Shown piece by piece: positions 46,026 through 57,769 of a DNA stretch of 64,000 nt. Source of the DNA: Corynebacterium freneyi. Its GTDB lineage: Bacteria; Actinomycetota; Actinomycetes; Mycobacteriales; Mycobacteriaceae. The position numbers and the translations under genes were made by a program. Numbering within the stretch: the stretch's first letter is position 1; every line of letters begins with the position of its first letter. The notes under the pieces were generated by a model. It was given only the letters and a program-made list of their open reading frames with translations, was not told the origin of the DNA and did no database searches. The DNA lies in contig NZ_CP047357.1 of assembly GCF_030408835.1 (NCBI RefSeq), positions 2,108,001 to 2,172,000 of the forward strand, in the 5' to 3' direction.

Positions 46026-47141
46026 CTACTTGAACAGGCGGCGGCCCTTCTGCCGCAGGCGCAGGACGGAGTTCGTCGACGACGCGCCGAGCCGGATCGT
46101 CTGGCCGGCGACGGCGCGGGCCACCCGCATGTCCTCCTCCGACGCGGGAATCGTGTCGGGCCCGTCGGGATCGATCGTCGGGTAGTACGGGCTCTCCCGC
46201 TTGGCCTCCGGAGTCTCCTCGATCTCCCTGATGGGGACCAGCCGACCGTGGTCCGGGTCGATGAGCCACGCCTTCCGCGCGAAGTACCGTTCGGGCTTCG
46301 CCCGCTGCTTCGACCTCGACTCCGAATCAGCGCCGTGGGCATCGTCCGCATCGGCATCGTCGTCGGCTCCGACCGAGAGCCAATCGTCGTCATCGACGCG
46401 GAACACGTACGGGCACCACCCGAACCGGGAGGGCACGACGTAGCGGGTGTCCGGCTTCAGCCGCCAGTAACCGCGCGCGGACGACCACACCGCCTCCGGC
46501 CCATCCGCCAGCGACATGCCGATGCGCACGCGCGGATACGGACGGGCGTCGTACGGGTCATTCGGGTCGCGGAACCCGTAACCGCCGTTGTCGCCCGCAT
46601 CGAGCCAGTCCACGTGCTCGGAATCGAACATCCGCCAGGCGACGTCGTTGCGGCGCTCCTGCTCCGCGTCGCCCTTCAGTCCGCGGGCGAGATCGTCGGT
46701 GGGCACGAACTCCTTCGCGGATTCGCCGCGCGGTCGCACCGGGCCCATCCGCAGCAGGACGACCGTTTCGGTCGACGGCAACAAATCATGGACTTCGTGG
46801 CGCGACCGCGCGCGCCCGGAGAATAAATCCGCCAGAACGCGCCTGGCCATGTGCATCTCACGGCGGCGGAACTCCGACGGTTCCTCCTCGTAGCTGGCCA
46901 GCTGCGACAGCAGCATCAGCTCGATCAGGTCGGTGTAATCGATGGCGTCGGTCAGATCGACGCCCTTCATCCGCGCGCCGACGGCGGGCTTGTCGTAGTC
47001 GGCGACGGTGGCCACGCGACGCAGCAGCTCCGGCGACAGGGTCACGCGGTTGTTGATCGCCTGCAGCTGCGCGGCGGTCGGAAATTCCGCGATCTCTCGT
47101 CCGTTCACGTACCGTCCCGTGCCTTCATCCTGATCCGTCAT
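46026..47141 (-). CDS. Conserved protein of unknown function, intact paralogue of the IS-split gene
   Basis: A 371-residue cytosolic protein. An N-terminal helical region (QLQAINNRVTLSPELLRRVA and REMHMARRVLADLFSGRAR) leads to LLPSTETVVLLRMGP. The C-terminal part has GMSLADGPEAVWSSARGYW, VPSRFGWCPYVFRVD and a basic end (VLRLRQKGRRLFK). An acidic Asp/Ala-rich insert near residues 250-275 is absent from the split copy. ATG 47141 has TATGTT seven bases upstream. Family not recognised. The two copies flank the binding-protein gene. Confidence 0.65.
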   Translation of the reverse strand: MTDQDEGTGRYVNGREIAEFPTAAQLQAINNRVTLSPELLRRVATVADYDKPAVGARMKGVDLTDAIDYTDLIELMLLSQLASYEEEPSEFRRREMHMARRVLADLFSGRARSRHEVHDLLPSTETVVLLRMGPVRPRGESAKEFVPTDDLARGLKGDAEQERRNDVAWRMFDSEHVDWLDAGDNGGYGFRDPNDPYDARPYPRVRIGMSLADGPEAVWSSARGYWRLKPDTRYVVPSRFGWCPYVFRVDDDDWLSVGADDDADADDAHGADSESRSKQRAKPERYFARKAWLIDPDHGRLVPIREIEETPEAKRESPYYPTIDPDGPDTIPASEEDMRVARAVAGQTIRLGASSTNSVLRLRQKGRRLFK

Positions 47142-47266
47142 AACCCGCAACATACCCGCTCCACAGGCACCCGTGGCCGCCGCCGGGCCCCTGTTCCCGA
47201 CGCCGCTCGGGGCATGGCACGTATCGTCGTTCACCAAGAACCAGTCCGGCACGGAAGGACGACCCC

Positions 47267-48724
47267 ATGGCCATCCCGTTCATCGCCCCGACGACCGACC
47301 GTTTCACTCACCTGCTGTTTCATCCGCGCGAGCGGGTGGTCGACTGGTTCGCGCGGCCCGGCGCGGTGCGCCGCCTGACGCCGGGGCTGTTGCCGATGAC
47401 GCCGGTGGAGGAGGCCGCCAATCTCCGCGACGGCACGACGGTGTTCGACATGCCGGCGGGCCTGTCGTGGCGGGCGAAGCATGATCGCGGGGAGTACGTC
47501 GCCGGTCATCGTTTCGCCGATTACGTGGCCAACCAACCCTTCCGCCGCATGCTCGGTTGGCGCCACGTCCACCGTTTCGAGGACGTCCGCGGTCCCGGCG
47601 AGGATCACCCCGATTGGTGGACCAACGTCGTCGACGAGGTCACCTCCCGCGTGCCGCGCCGCACCATCGCGGGCGTCTTCGCCTACCGGGCGGCGGTTCT
47701 CGAGGGCGACTTCGCGGCCGCCGACAGGCTGGCGTCGGCCTTGGCTTCTTCGCGTGACGACGGCCCGCCGACCACCTCGGGCGGCCGCGAACACCCGGTG
47801 CGCCCGCATCCCCACAACGCGCTGCCCCGCAAGATCATCGCGGTGACGGGCGCATCGGGCACCGTGGGTTCGATGCTCTGCGCGCTGCTGTCGACCTCCG
47901 GCCATGACGTCGTGAAGCTGACGCGAACCTCCTCCACCGAGCCGAACACCCGCACGTGGGATCCGGAGGCCCCGGCCGGCGACCTTCTCGACGGCATCGA
48001 CGTGCTCATCCACCTCGCCGGAGCGCCGATCGCCGGGCGTTTCACCGACAAGCACCTGGCCAAAGTCCGCGATTCCCGCGTCGGGCCGAGCCGGAAGCTC
48101 GCCGAACTGGCGGCGGCGTCACAGGTGGAGGCGGTCGTTTCGGCCTCGGCCGTCGGTTATTACGGAGCGGACCGAGGCACGGAACTTCTCGACGAGTCGG
48201 CGCCCCCGGGGTCCGGCCCGCTCGCCGACATCGTTCGGGATTGGGAAGCCGCGTGGGCTCCGGCGCGGGAAGCCGGCATCCGGGTCACGTGCGTGCGCAC
48301 CGGGCTGGTGCAGGCCGGCGGCGGTGGCCTGTTGCCGATCCTGGCCGGCATCACCTCCACCGGGCTGGGCGGAACGCTCGGCGACGGCGGACAGTGGTTC
48401 CCGTGGATCGCCCTGGACGATCTCCTCGACATCTACCATCGCGCCGCCCTCGACCCGAGCCTGGAGGGGCCGGTCAACGCTGTCGCGCCGGGTGGCGTCG
48501 ACAATGCCGAATACACGCGGACGCTGGCCTCGGTGCTCCGACGCCCGGCCGCGATCCCCGTGCCGAAGGTCGCCCCCTCGCTGGTGCTGGGCGGCCGCGG
48601 CGCCGAGGAGCTGGCCTTCGCCAACCAGCGGGCTATCCCCGCCGCACTGCAGGCGGTGGGCCACGAATTCCGCTTCCCGGACCTGAAGAAGGCATTGCGC
48701 CACGAGCTGCTGCGGGCGGAGTGA
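47267..48724 (+). CDS. TIGR01777 family NAD(P)-dependent epimerase with N-terminal SRPBCC-like domain
   Basis: A 485-residue two-domain protein. Residues about 1-160 resemble a coenzyme Q-binding/polyketide cyclase-like START domain (FHPRERVVDWFARPGAVRRL, GWRHVHRFEDV). Residues about 190-485 are a YfcH-type short-chain dehydrogenase with KIIAVTGASGTVGS, DVLIHLAGAPI, SASAVGYYG and a C-terminal FPDLKKALRHEL. The fusion is common in actinobacteria; the substrate is unknown. ATG 47267 follows GGAAGGAC. Confidence 0.85.
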   Translation: MAIPFIAPTTDRFTHLLFHPRERVVDWFARPGAVRRLTPGLLPMTPVEEAANLRDGTTVFDMPAGLSWRAKHDRGEYVAGHRFADYVANQPFRRMLGWRHVHRFEDVRGPGEDHPDWWTNVVDEVTSRVPRRTIAGVFAYRAAVLEGDFAAADRLASALASSRDDGPPTTSGGREHPVRPHPHNALPRKIIAVTGASGTVGSMLCALLSTSGHDVVKLTRTSSTEPNTRTWDPEAPAGDLLDGIDVLIHLAGAPIAGRFTDKHLAKVRDSRVGPSRKLAELAAASQVEAVVSASAVGYYGADRGTELLDESAPPGSGPLADIVRDWEAAWAPAREAGIRVTCVRTGLVQAGGGGLLPILAGITSTGLGGTLGDGGQWFPWIALDDLLDIYHRAALDPSLEGPVNAVAPGGVDNAEYTRTLASVLRRPAAIPVPKVAPSLVLGGRGAEELAFANQRAIPAALQAVGHEFRFPDLKKALRHELLRAE

Positions 48725-48864
48725 GCACCGCAGCGGAGACCCCAGATCACGGCACGACGGCGGACGTGTCCCGTGCGGTGGTCGGGCCGTCGTAAAGCAT
48801 GCGTTTTTCGGACACGTCGTTTGGACGGTGGCACGACCCAGCGAATCGGCGCATCCTGGATGCC

Positions 48865-52273
<3,409 letters not shown>

Positions 52274-52282
52274 CCCCCGCCC

Positions 52283-52915
52283 TTACGCGCCGACCTGGTC
52301 GGCGGCGTTGTCGAGCTTCTCCAGCACCGGCCGCACCGGGTCGCCGGACTCCTCGGCCTCCTTGATGGCGCGCTTCTCGGCTCGTTCCTCGGGCTTTTCC
52401 AGCAGGCGCTCGAGGATGATGATGTCGCGCCACTGGCCGGCCATCGGCCCGTAGGTCATCTTCGCCATGTGGTGGTACACGCCGACCTCGCGGAAACCGA
52501 CCTTGCGGTGCAGCTTCAGCGAGCCGACGTTTTCGGGGAACACCCACGAGTGGATGGACCAGCAGCCCTTCTCGGTGGCCTCGGCGATGAGGTGGTTGAG
52601 CAGCGCGCCGGCGATGCCCATGCCCTGCCCGTCGGGATGAACGTAGATGGAGTCCTCGATGACGCCGTTGAAGATCTGGCGCTTGGACACCGACGACGCC
52701 GACGCCCAGGCGAGGATCTTCGACGGGTCGTCGTCGGAAGTCGCGACGTAACAGAGGTCGAGCCGCTTCAGCGCGCTGAACCCCTCCCAGTCCGGCGCCG
52801 AGTGCTCCCACGATGCGTGCCCCGTGTCGAGGCCGATCTCGTAGATCGCCTGCACCTGCGGGTAGTCGTCTTCGCGCATCAACCGAATGCTGAATCCGCG
52901 GTTTCCGTCAGCCAT
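52283..52915 (-). CDS. GNAT acetyltransferase, phosphinothricin acetyltransferase-like
   Basis: A 210-residue acetyltransferase: IRLMREDDYPQVQAIYEIGL at the N-terminus, EDSIYVHPDGQGMGIAGALL as the acetyl-CoA loop, and SLKLHRKVGFREVGVYHHMA near the end, the PAT/Bar-like pattern. A charged helical extension (about 165-210) follows. Members acetylate amino acid analogues or methionine derivatives. CAGACT lies six bases before ATG 52915. Convergent with the efflux pump, nine bases apart. Confidence 0.8.
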   Translation of the reverse strand: MADGNRGFSIRLMREDDYPQVQAIYEIGLDTGHASWEHSAPDWEGFSALKRLDLCYVATSDDDPSKILAWASASSVSKRQIFNGVIEDSIYVHPDGQGMGIAGALLNHLIAEATEKGCWSIHSWVFPENVGSLKLHRKVGFREVGVYHHMAKMTYGPMAGQWRDIIILERLLEKPEERAEKRAIKEAEESGDPVRPVLEKLDNAADQVGA

Positions 52916-52971
52916 GAGACCAGTCTGTCCGATTTGGCGCGCCACGTCGAATGAATCGACGAAAAGCCTGT

Positions 52972-53841
52972 TCAGCGTCGCCGTTTCGATGCGCGGGGCC
53001 CGCCCTTTCCGCGACCGCCCCGGCCCGTGCCGCCGCCGGATGATCCGCCCCGCTTGGCGCCGGTCTTTCCGGTGGGTTTGCCGCCCGTCTTCGCCGCTTG
53101 ACGACGAGCCTGTTTGGCCAACGTCTTTTCCCGCGCCGACATTTTCTTCTTCGGGGTTCGATCGTCGGCGAGCGCCGACCGGCGGGAGCCTTCGCGGCGC
53201 CCGCGGACGATGCCAGCCAGTTCCTGCGTCAGATCGTCGTCGCCGTCCTTGGGCCACGTCAGCCACAGGGTCGTCGGCTCGGCGCCGGCGGCCGGGGCGA
53301 TTTCCCGGTGGGTCGTGCCGCGGGCGTTGAGTGCCCGCAGCAGCGGCCGAGGCGCCAACACCACGCCCGCCCCGGTGGCCACGACCTGCAGCATGTCCCG
53401 AACCTCCCCCGGGTCGGCCGCCGACGAGGCGTCGAGAAGCACCGTCTCCCCCTCGAGATCCGCACGGTCGACGACCTCACCATCCTTGATCAGAGACAAC
53501 ACGTGTTCCCGCTCGACGGCGATGCCGCAGGCCTCGTCGTAAAGCCTGATGCGGTGCAGGGAATCGTCCTCCCGGGGATCCCTGGCCAACGCCATGTCCG
53601 CGCGGCCCGCACGCAGCTCCGCAACCGGATCATTGGCGGAAAACGACGTCAGCTCCAACCCCGTGCGTTCACGGTACCGGCGAAACCACTTCTCCGGCAT
53701 CACCCCCGGAACGAACGCCACCCGCAACGCCCGCGGCCCCGGCGGCACATCCCGGTCGGCGGCGTCTGCGGTGGCGTCTGCAACAGCGTCGGCGGTGGCA
53801 TCGGCGCGGGCATCGGCATGATCTGCGGGCACGGTCGGCAT
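52972..53841 (-). CDS. LysR-type substrate-binding-domain protein without HTH, with a basic tail
   Basis: A 289-residue protein. After an Ala/Asp-rich N-terminus (about 35 residues) it has a LysR-like effector domain: LRVAFVPGVMPEKWFRRY, VAELRAGRADMALARDP, and VVATGAGVVLAPRPLLRAL. No DNA-binding helix-turn-helix is present. Instead the last ~75 residues are Lys/Arg/Gly-rich (KKKMSAREKTLAKQARRQA, then GRGGRGKGG), which may bind nucleic acid. ATG 53841 has TAGCAT seven bases upstream. Divergent from DUF5997 over 38 bases. Confidence 0.75.
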   Translation of the reverse strand: MPTVPADHADARADATADAVADATADAADRDVPPGPRALRVAFVPGVMPEKWFRRYRERTGLELTSFSANDPVAELRAGRADMALARDPREDDSLHRIRLYDEACGIAVEREHVLSLIKDGEVVDRADLEGETVLLDASSAADPGEVRDMLQVVATGAGVVLAPRPLLRALNARGTTHREIAPAAGAEPTTLWLTWPKDGDDDLTQELAGIVRGRREGSRRSALADDRTPKKKMSAREKTLAKQARRQAAKTGGKPTGKTGAKRGGSSGGGTGRGGRGKGGPRASKRRR

Positions 53842-53879
53842 GAACACCATGCTACGTCGCCGGTGCTACCGTGGGGCCC

Positions 53880-54227
53880 ATGAAACCCCTGACCGCGGCC
53901 AAGAAACTGGGCATCTACCTGCCCGCGACCCCCGAAGATTTCCAGCAGTCGGACTTGAGCCACGAGCAGTTCGTGGAACTCCAAAAGAACCCGCCGGAAT
54001 GGCTCGCCGAACTGCGCCGCACCGGCCCCCACCCGCGGCCCGAAGTCGCCCGGCGCCTGGGCATCACCATCACCGCCCTCAAAGCCAACGACATGGACAA
54101 GCCGCTGACCACCGAAGACATCAAGGCGCTCCTGGCCGACCAGCCCGACTGGCTGCGCGCGGCCCGCACGTCCCTGGCCCAGCAGCGCGCCGACGCCGCC
54201 GAGCGAAAGGACGGGGGCGCGCAATGA
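53880..54227 (+). CDS. DUF5997 family protein
   Basis: A 115-residue soluble protein: MKPLTAAKKLGIYLPATPED, FVELQKNPPEWLAELRRTGP, HPRPEVARRLGITITALKAN, ending in a helical region. DUF5997 genes in actinobacteria are often next to the LysR-like gene, as here. Function unknown. TACCGT lies seven bases before ATG 53880 (leaderless). It overlaps the hydrolase gene by four bases (ATGA), so the two are co-translated. Confidence 0.85.
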   Translation: MKPLTAAKKLGIYLPATPEDFQQSDLSHEQFVELQKNPPEWLAELRRTGPHPRPEVARRLGITITALKANDMDKPLTTEDIKALLADQPDWLRAARTSLAQQRADAAERKDGGAQ

Positions 54228-55033
54228 CCGGAACCGTCGAGCTCGCATACGACGTCCACGGGCCGACCGGCGCCGGAGTCGGCGTCGAGGCCTCGGGCGA
54301 GGGAAAGAGCGCGCCGACCGCCATCCTGCTGGGATCGCTCGGCGCGTCCCGCGACATGTGGGATCCGCAGGTGGAGGCACTGTCCGAGTCGGTGCGGATC
54401 ATCACCGTCGACCTGCGCGGCCACGGCGGATCCCCGGCGCCGGTCGGCGAATACTCCATGACCGACCTGGCCGACGACGTGCTGGCGCTCATGGATTCCC
54501 TCGGAATCGACCGCGCCCACATCGTCGGCCTGTCGCTCGGCGGAGCGGTGGCCCAGACCATCGCCCTGGACCACCCCGAGCGCCTGCGGACCCTGACCCT
54601 GATCTCGACCGCACCGAAGTTCGGCGAGACCGACGCCTGGCTGGACAAGGCCGAGAACGTCCGCGCCAACGGCACCGGCGTGCTGGCCGACACCGTCGTG
54701 GGCAATTGGTTCACCGACGCGTGCTTCGCCGAGAACCCGCAACTGCCCGCCCGTTTCGCCGACGGCATCCGCGCCACCTCGGACGAGGGCTACGCCGGCT
54801 GCTGCCACGCCATCGCCGGCTTCGACACCCGCGAGCGACTCGCCGACATCACCGTTCCCACCTGGGTCATCGCCGGCGAGGAGGACACGTCAACTCCGCT
54901 CGACGTGGTGACGTCGCTGTACGACGGCATTCCCGAGTCGTCGTTGACCGAGATTTCCCCGGCGAAGCACCTGGTCAACGTCGAGGTGCCGGACGCGGTC
55001 AATCGGGTGCTGGCCATGCAGTGGGGCGTGTAG
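54224..55033 (+). CDS. Alpha/beta hydrolase, 3-oxoadipate enol-lactonase-like
   Basis: A 269-residue hydrolase with TAILLGSLGASRDMWDPQVE, VDLRGHGGSPAP, nucleophile elbow GLSLGG (Ser), and acid/His region VIAGEEDTSTPLDV...SPAKHLVNVE. It is close to PcaD, but no other protocatechuate-pathway gene is nearby, so the substrate is uncertain. It is translationally coupled to DUF5997. A repeat array starts nine bases after its stop. Confidence 0.75.
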   Translation: MTGTVELAYDVHGPTGAGVGVEASGEGKSAPTAILLGSLGASRDMWDPQVEALSESVRIITVDLRGHGGSPAPVGEYSMTDLADDVLALMDSLGIDRAHIVGLSLGGAVAQTIALDHPERLRTLTLISTAPKFGETDAWLDKAENVRANGTGVLADTVVGNWFTDACFAENPQLPARFADGIRATSDEGYAGCCHAIAGFDTRERLADITVPTWVIAGEEDTSTPLDVVTSLYDGIPESSLTEISPAKHLVNVEVPDAVNRVLAMQWGV

Positions 55034-55041
55034 GCGACGAC

Positions 55042-55285
55042 GCCGACGAATGTGCGCCACAAGCCCTCACGCGCACACTCGTCAGATGTGCAGCCCCACC
55101 CGCGCCGACGAATGTGCGCCACAAGGCCCCTCGCGCACACTCGTCAGATGTGCAGCCCCACCCGCGCCGACGAATGTGCGCCACAAGGCCCCTCGCGCAC
55201 ACTCGTCAAATGTGCAGCCCCACCCGCGCCGACGAATGTGCGCCACAAGGCCCCTCGCGCACACTCGTCAGATGTGCAGCCCGGC
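55042..55285. repeat. Four tandem 62-bp repeats, each a hairpin
   Basis: Units begin at 55042, 55104, 55166 and 55228 (exact 62-base period). Units 2-4 differ at one position (GTCAGATG/GTCAAATG); unit 1 is slightly diverged. Each contains GACGAATGTGCGC and GCGCACACTCGTC, complementary at 12 of 13 positions around a 13-base loop. Reading frames through it on both strands are a by-product of a repeat free of stops. Confidence 0.9.
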
Positions 55286-55317
55286 AGACGCCCGAACAAC
55301 CGCCGGGAGCACAAAAG

Positions 55318-55356
55318 GCGAGGCGGCCATCCTGTTCCAAGGGATGGCCGCCTCGC
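55318..55356 (+). terminator. Strong hairpin after the 62-bp repeat array
   Basis: Perfect 15-bp stem GCGAGGCGGCCATCC / GGATGGCCGCCTCGC with a nine-base loop, A-run before and CTCTTCGTG after; probably terminates the DUF5997-hydrolase transcript. Confidence 0.75.
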
Positions 55357-55859
55357 TCTTCGTGTGCAATTGGAGGTTGCATGTGACTGACTGTCGTGAC
55401 TGTCGTGGCAGTTGACCACTGAGCGCAACGATAATCCCCGACCTGCACCAACGCGATTAAAACAACGAAAAGCTTGCGTTAATCACCCCCGTGAGGCCAT
55501 CTCGCACGCCAACTTCGCGCCGTCGTCACCGCAGGTAAACACCGATTTTTTAGGGCACCCTAAGTCACGGGCGGAAAGTTGAAACGGGGGTAGTCGCGAC
55601 CGTCGCAAAGCATCCCAACCAGCACATTCCGCAGCCCGCCCGCACTCACCGCCCCGCCCGCACGCCCCACCGCAACGTGATACGCCCCTCAGGTTTGGCG
55701 AAAATGGGGGCAATGTCACCGACAACGGTGGCCCCAGTCACATATTTATGCATAATGGTTGAGACAGACATTCCGGAGAGCGGCCCGCCGCCCGAGCCAC
55801 CGGCCCGGACCCGCGCACCGCACCGAACCCACCTCAACCGAGCACGAGGAGACGCCCCC
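55357..55859. other. 500-base gap upstream of acyl-CoA dehydrogenase
   Basis: Contains the palindrome TTAGGG-CA-CCCTAA (55551-55564) and, nearer the gene, CATATTTATGCATAATGG (55741-55758), whose CATAAT is a likely -10 for the dehydrogenase. No gene or RNA recognised. Confidence 0.5.
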
Positions 55860-57032
55860 ATGAAGGACTTCCTGCCCCGTACCCACTTCAACGAAGAGCA
55901 CGAGATGTTCCGCGACATGGTCCGCGGCTTCGTCGAGAAGGAGATCACCCCCAACGTCGAGCGCTGGCACGAGCAGGGCATGCCGGACCGCGAGGTCTTC
56001 AAGAAGGCCGGCGAGCTCGGCCTCATCGGCATGTCGACCCCGGAGGCCTACGGCGGCGGCGGCGAGATGGACTTCCGCTACAACCAGGTTCTCAACGAGG
56101 AGCTGACCAAGTCCGACTGCGGCTCGATCGTCGTGTCCTTCGGCACCCTCAACGACCTGTGCGCCCCGTACCTGGCCAAGTTCGCGTCCGAGGAGCTCAA
56201 GCAGAAGTACCTGGCGCCGATGAACGCCGGCGACCTGATCGGCTGCCTGGCCATGACCGAGCCGGGCGCGGGCTCCGACCTCGCCGGCATGCGCACCTTC
56301 GCCAAGCGCGACGGCGACCACTGGGTCCTCAACGGTGCGAAGACCTTCATCTCCAACGGCATGCTGTCGGACTTCGCGCTGGTCGCGGCGATCACCGACC
56401 CGTCGAAGGGCCGCGCCGGCGTGTCCATGTTCGTGGTCGACACCGGCCTGGAGGGCTACACCAAGACCGGCCCGCTGAAGAAGGTCGGCCTGAAGGCCCA
56501 GGACACCGCCGAGCTGCACTTCGACAACGTGCGCGTCCCGGCCGAGAACCTGCTGGGCGAGGAGGGTGCCGCGTTCGGTTACCTGCGCACCAACCTGGCC
56601 CACGAGCGCCTGACGGTCGCCGTCGGTTCGGTGGCCACCTCCCGCCGCGCCTGGACCCTGGCGTACAACTACGCGCAGGAGCGCGAGACCTTCGGCAAGC
56701 CGCTGATCCAGCACCAGGTTCACGGCCACTACCTGGCGGACATCGCTTCGCGCCTCACCGTGCAGCAGGCGTTCGTCGACCAGTGCGTCATGGCGCACAA
56801 CGACGGCAACCTCGATGAGACCGCGGCGTCGATGGCGAAGTTCTGGACCACCGAGGAGCAGCAGGACATCGTGACCCGCTGCCTGCAGATGTTCGGCGGC
56901 TACGGCTTCATGCTCGAGTACCCGATCTCGACGCACTACCTGGACTCGAAGGTGCAGACCATCTACGGCGGCACCAACGAGATCATGAAGGAGATCATCT
57001 TCCGCCGCATCGCCAAGGGCGGCGCCGCGTAA
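55860..57032 (+). CDS. Acyl-CoA dehydrogenase
   Basis: A 390-residue flavoprotein catalysing alpha,beta-dehydrogenation of acyl-CoA in beta-oxidation or branched-chain amino acid breakdown. Conserved segments are CLAMTEPGAGSDLAGMRT, WVLNGAKTFISNG, LAHERLTVAVGSVATSRRAW, ERETFGKPLIQHQ and the C-terminal YGGTNEIMKEIIFRRIAKG. Chain-length specificity cannot be read. ATG 55860 follows CACGAGGAGACG. A convergent enoyl-CoA hydratase nearby fits a fatty-acid theme. Confidence 0.9.
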   Translation: MKDFLPRTHFNEEHEMFRDMVRGFVEKEITPNVERWHEQGMPDREVFKKAGELGLIGMSTPEAYGGGGEMDFRYNQVLNEELTKSDCGSIVVSFGTLNDLCAPYLAKFASEELKQKYLAPMNAGDLIGCLAMTEPGAGSDLAGMRTFAKRDGDHWVLNGAKTFISNGMLSDFALVAAITDPSKGRAGVSMFVVDTGLEGYTKTGPLKKVGLKAQDTAELHFDNVRVPAENLLGEEGAAFGYLRTNLAHERLTVAVGSVATSRRAWTLAYNYAQERETFGKPLIQHQVHGHYLADIASRLTVQQAFVDQCVMAHNDGNLDETAASMAKFWTTEEQQDIVTRCLQMFGGYGFMLEYPISTHYLDSKVQTIYGGTNEIMKEIIFRRIAKGGAA

Positions 57033-57125
57033 GGTTCGCGGTTCGGCGGGTGCCGGCGCCGTGTGCGGCCCGGTTTCCGCGGCACGGTTGGCGTGCCTCC
57101 CCTGATTGCTTTTGCGCTTGACGAC

Positions 57126-57152
57126 GGCCCGTTCCCCCGGTGGGAGCGGGCC
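57126..57152 (+). terminator. Terminator after acyl-CoA dehydrogenase
   Basis: GGCCCGTTCCC / GGGAGCGGGCC (10 of 11 pairs) with a five-base loop, followed by TTCGTCGT. Confidence 0.65.
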
Positions 57153-57175
57153 TTCGTCGTGGGTGCGGTGGGGCT

Positions 57176-57769
57176 GTGCAGGGGCGGTGCGCGGCCCACC
57201 CCGATCGCGGGACCGTCCTGGTCGCAGGACGCGCGTTCCGGGTGGTCGTCGCCGTGGGCGCGGCGTTGGCGACGTTTCTCATCATCGGCGTGCCCACCGA
57301 CATCATCCCCAACCCGATGTTCGGCCGGGACGTGCCGGTGCGGCCGTGGGAGCTGCCGGTCCTGGCGGCCACCTCAGGGCTGACGGGCCTCTACTTCGGA
57401 CTGCAGCGCCCCGGTTCGGCCAAGTCGGGCCCGGCGATCGGCGGCGCAGGTCTGGCCATGTTCGCCGTGGCCTGCCCGGTCTGCAACAAGATCGTGCTCC
57501 TCGCCCTGGGCACGTCGGGCGCGCTGCGATTTTGGCAACCGCTGCAGCCGTTCCTCGCCGGGATTTCCCTCGCCGCCCTCATCGCCGCGGTGGCATGGGC
57601 GTGGCGACGCAACCCCATGCGCCGACAACGGTTGCGACGCCGAATGTTCGGTGCGCTGAGGCGTCGCAAAGCAAGCCCCGCGACGAAACACCGACGCGAC
57701 GGCGCCCCCTACCGCCCCGTGAACTTCGGGGCGCGCTTGTTCAGGAACGCCTCGACGGCCTCGCGGTGA
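57176..57769 (+). CDS. Membrane protein with a CPVCNK motif, unknown function
   Basis: About 197 residues with four predicted helices. The notable segment is MFAVACPVCNKIVLLALGTS followed by GALRFWQPLQPFLAG; a CPxC pair in a membrane helix suggests thiol redox or metal chemistry. The start is uncertain: GTG 57176 is used because an earlier GTG (57140) lies inside the preceding terminator, and GTG 57242 is also possible. The basic C-terminus overlaps the convergent enoyl-CoA hydratase gene by about 60 bases. Confidence 0.6.
   Translation: MQGRCAAHPDRGTVLVAGRAFRVVVAVGAALATFLIIGVPTDIIPNPMFGRDVPVRPWELPVLAATSGLTGLYFGLQRPGSAKSGPAIGGAGLAMFAVACPVCNKIVLLALGTSGALRFWQPLQPFLAGISLAALIAAVAWAWRRNPMRRQRLRRRMFGALRRRKASPATKHRRDGAPYRPVNFGARLFRNASTASR

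Noticed and set aside
55042..55285. CRISPR array
   Set aside because: The 62-base units are contiguous with no unique spacers, and no cas genes are nearby.
55483..55725. Small minus-strand gene upstream of acyl-CoA dehydrogenase
   Set aside because: Its product is Arg/Gly/Cys-rich with no ribosome site, and it would cover the dehydrogenase promoter.
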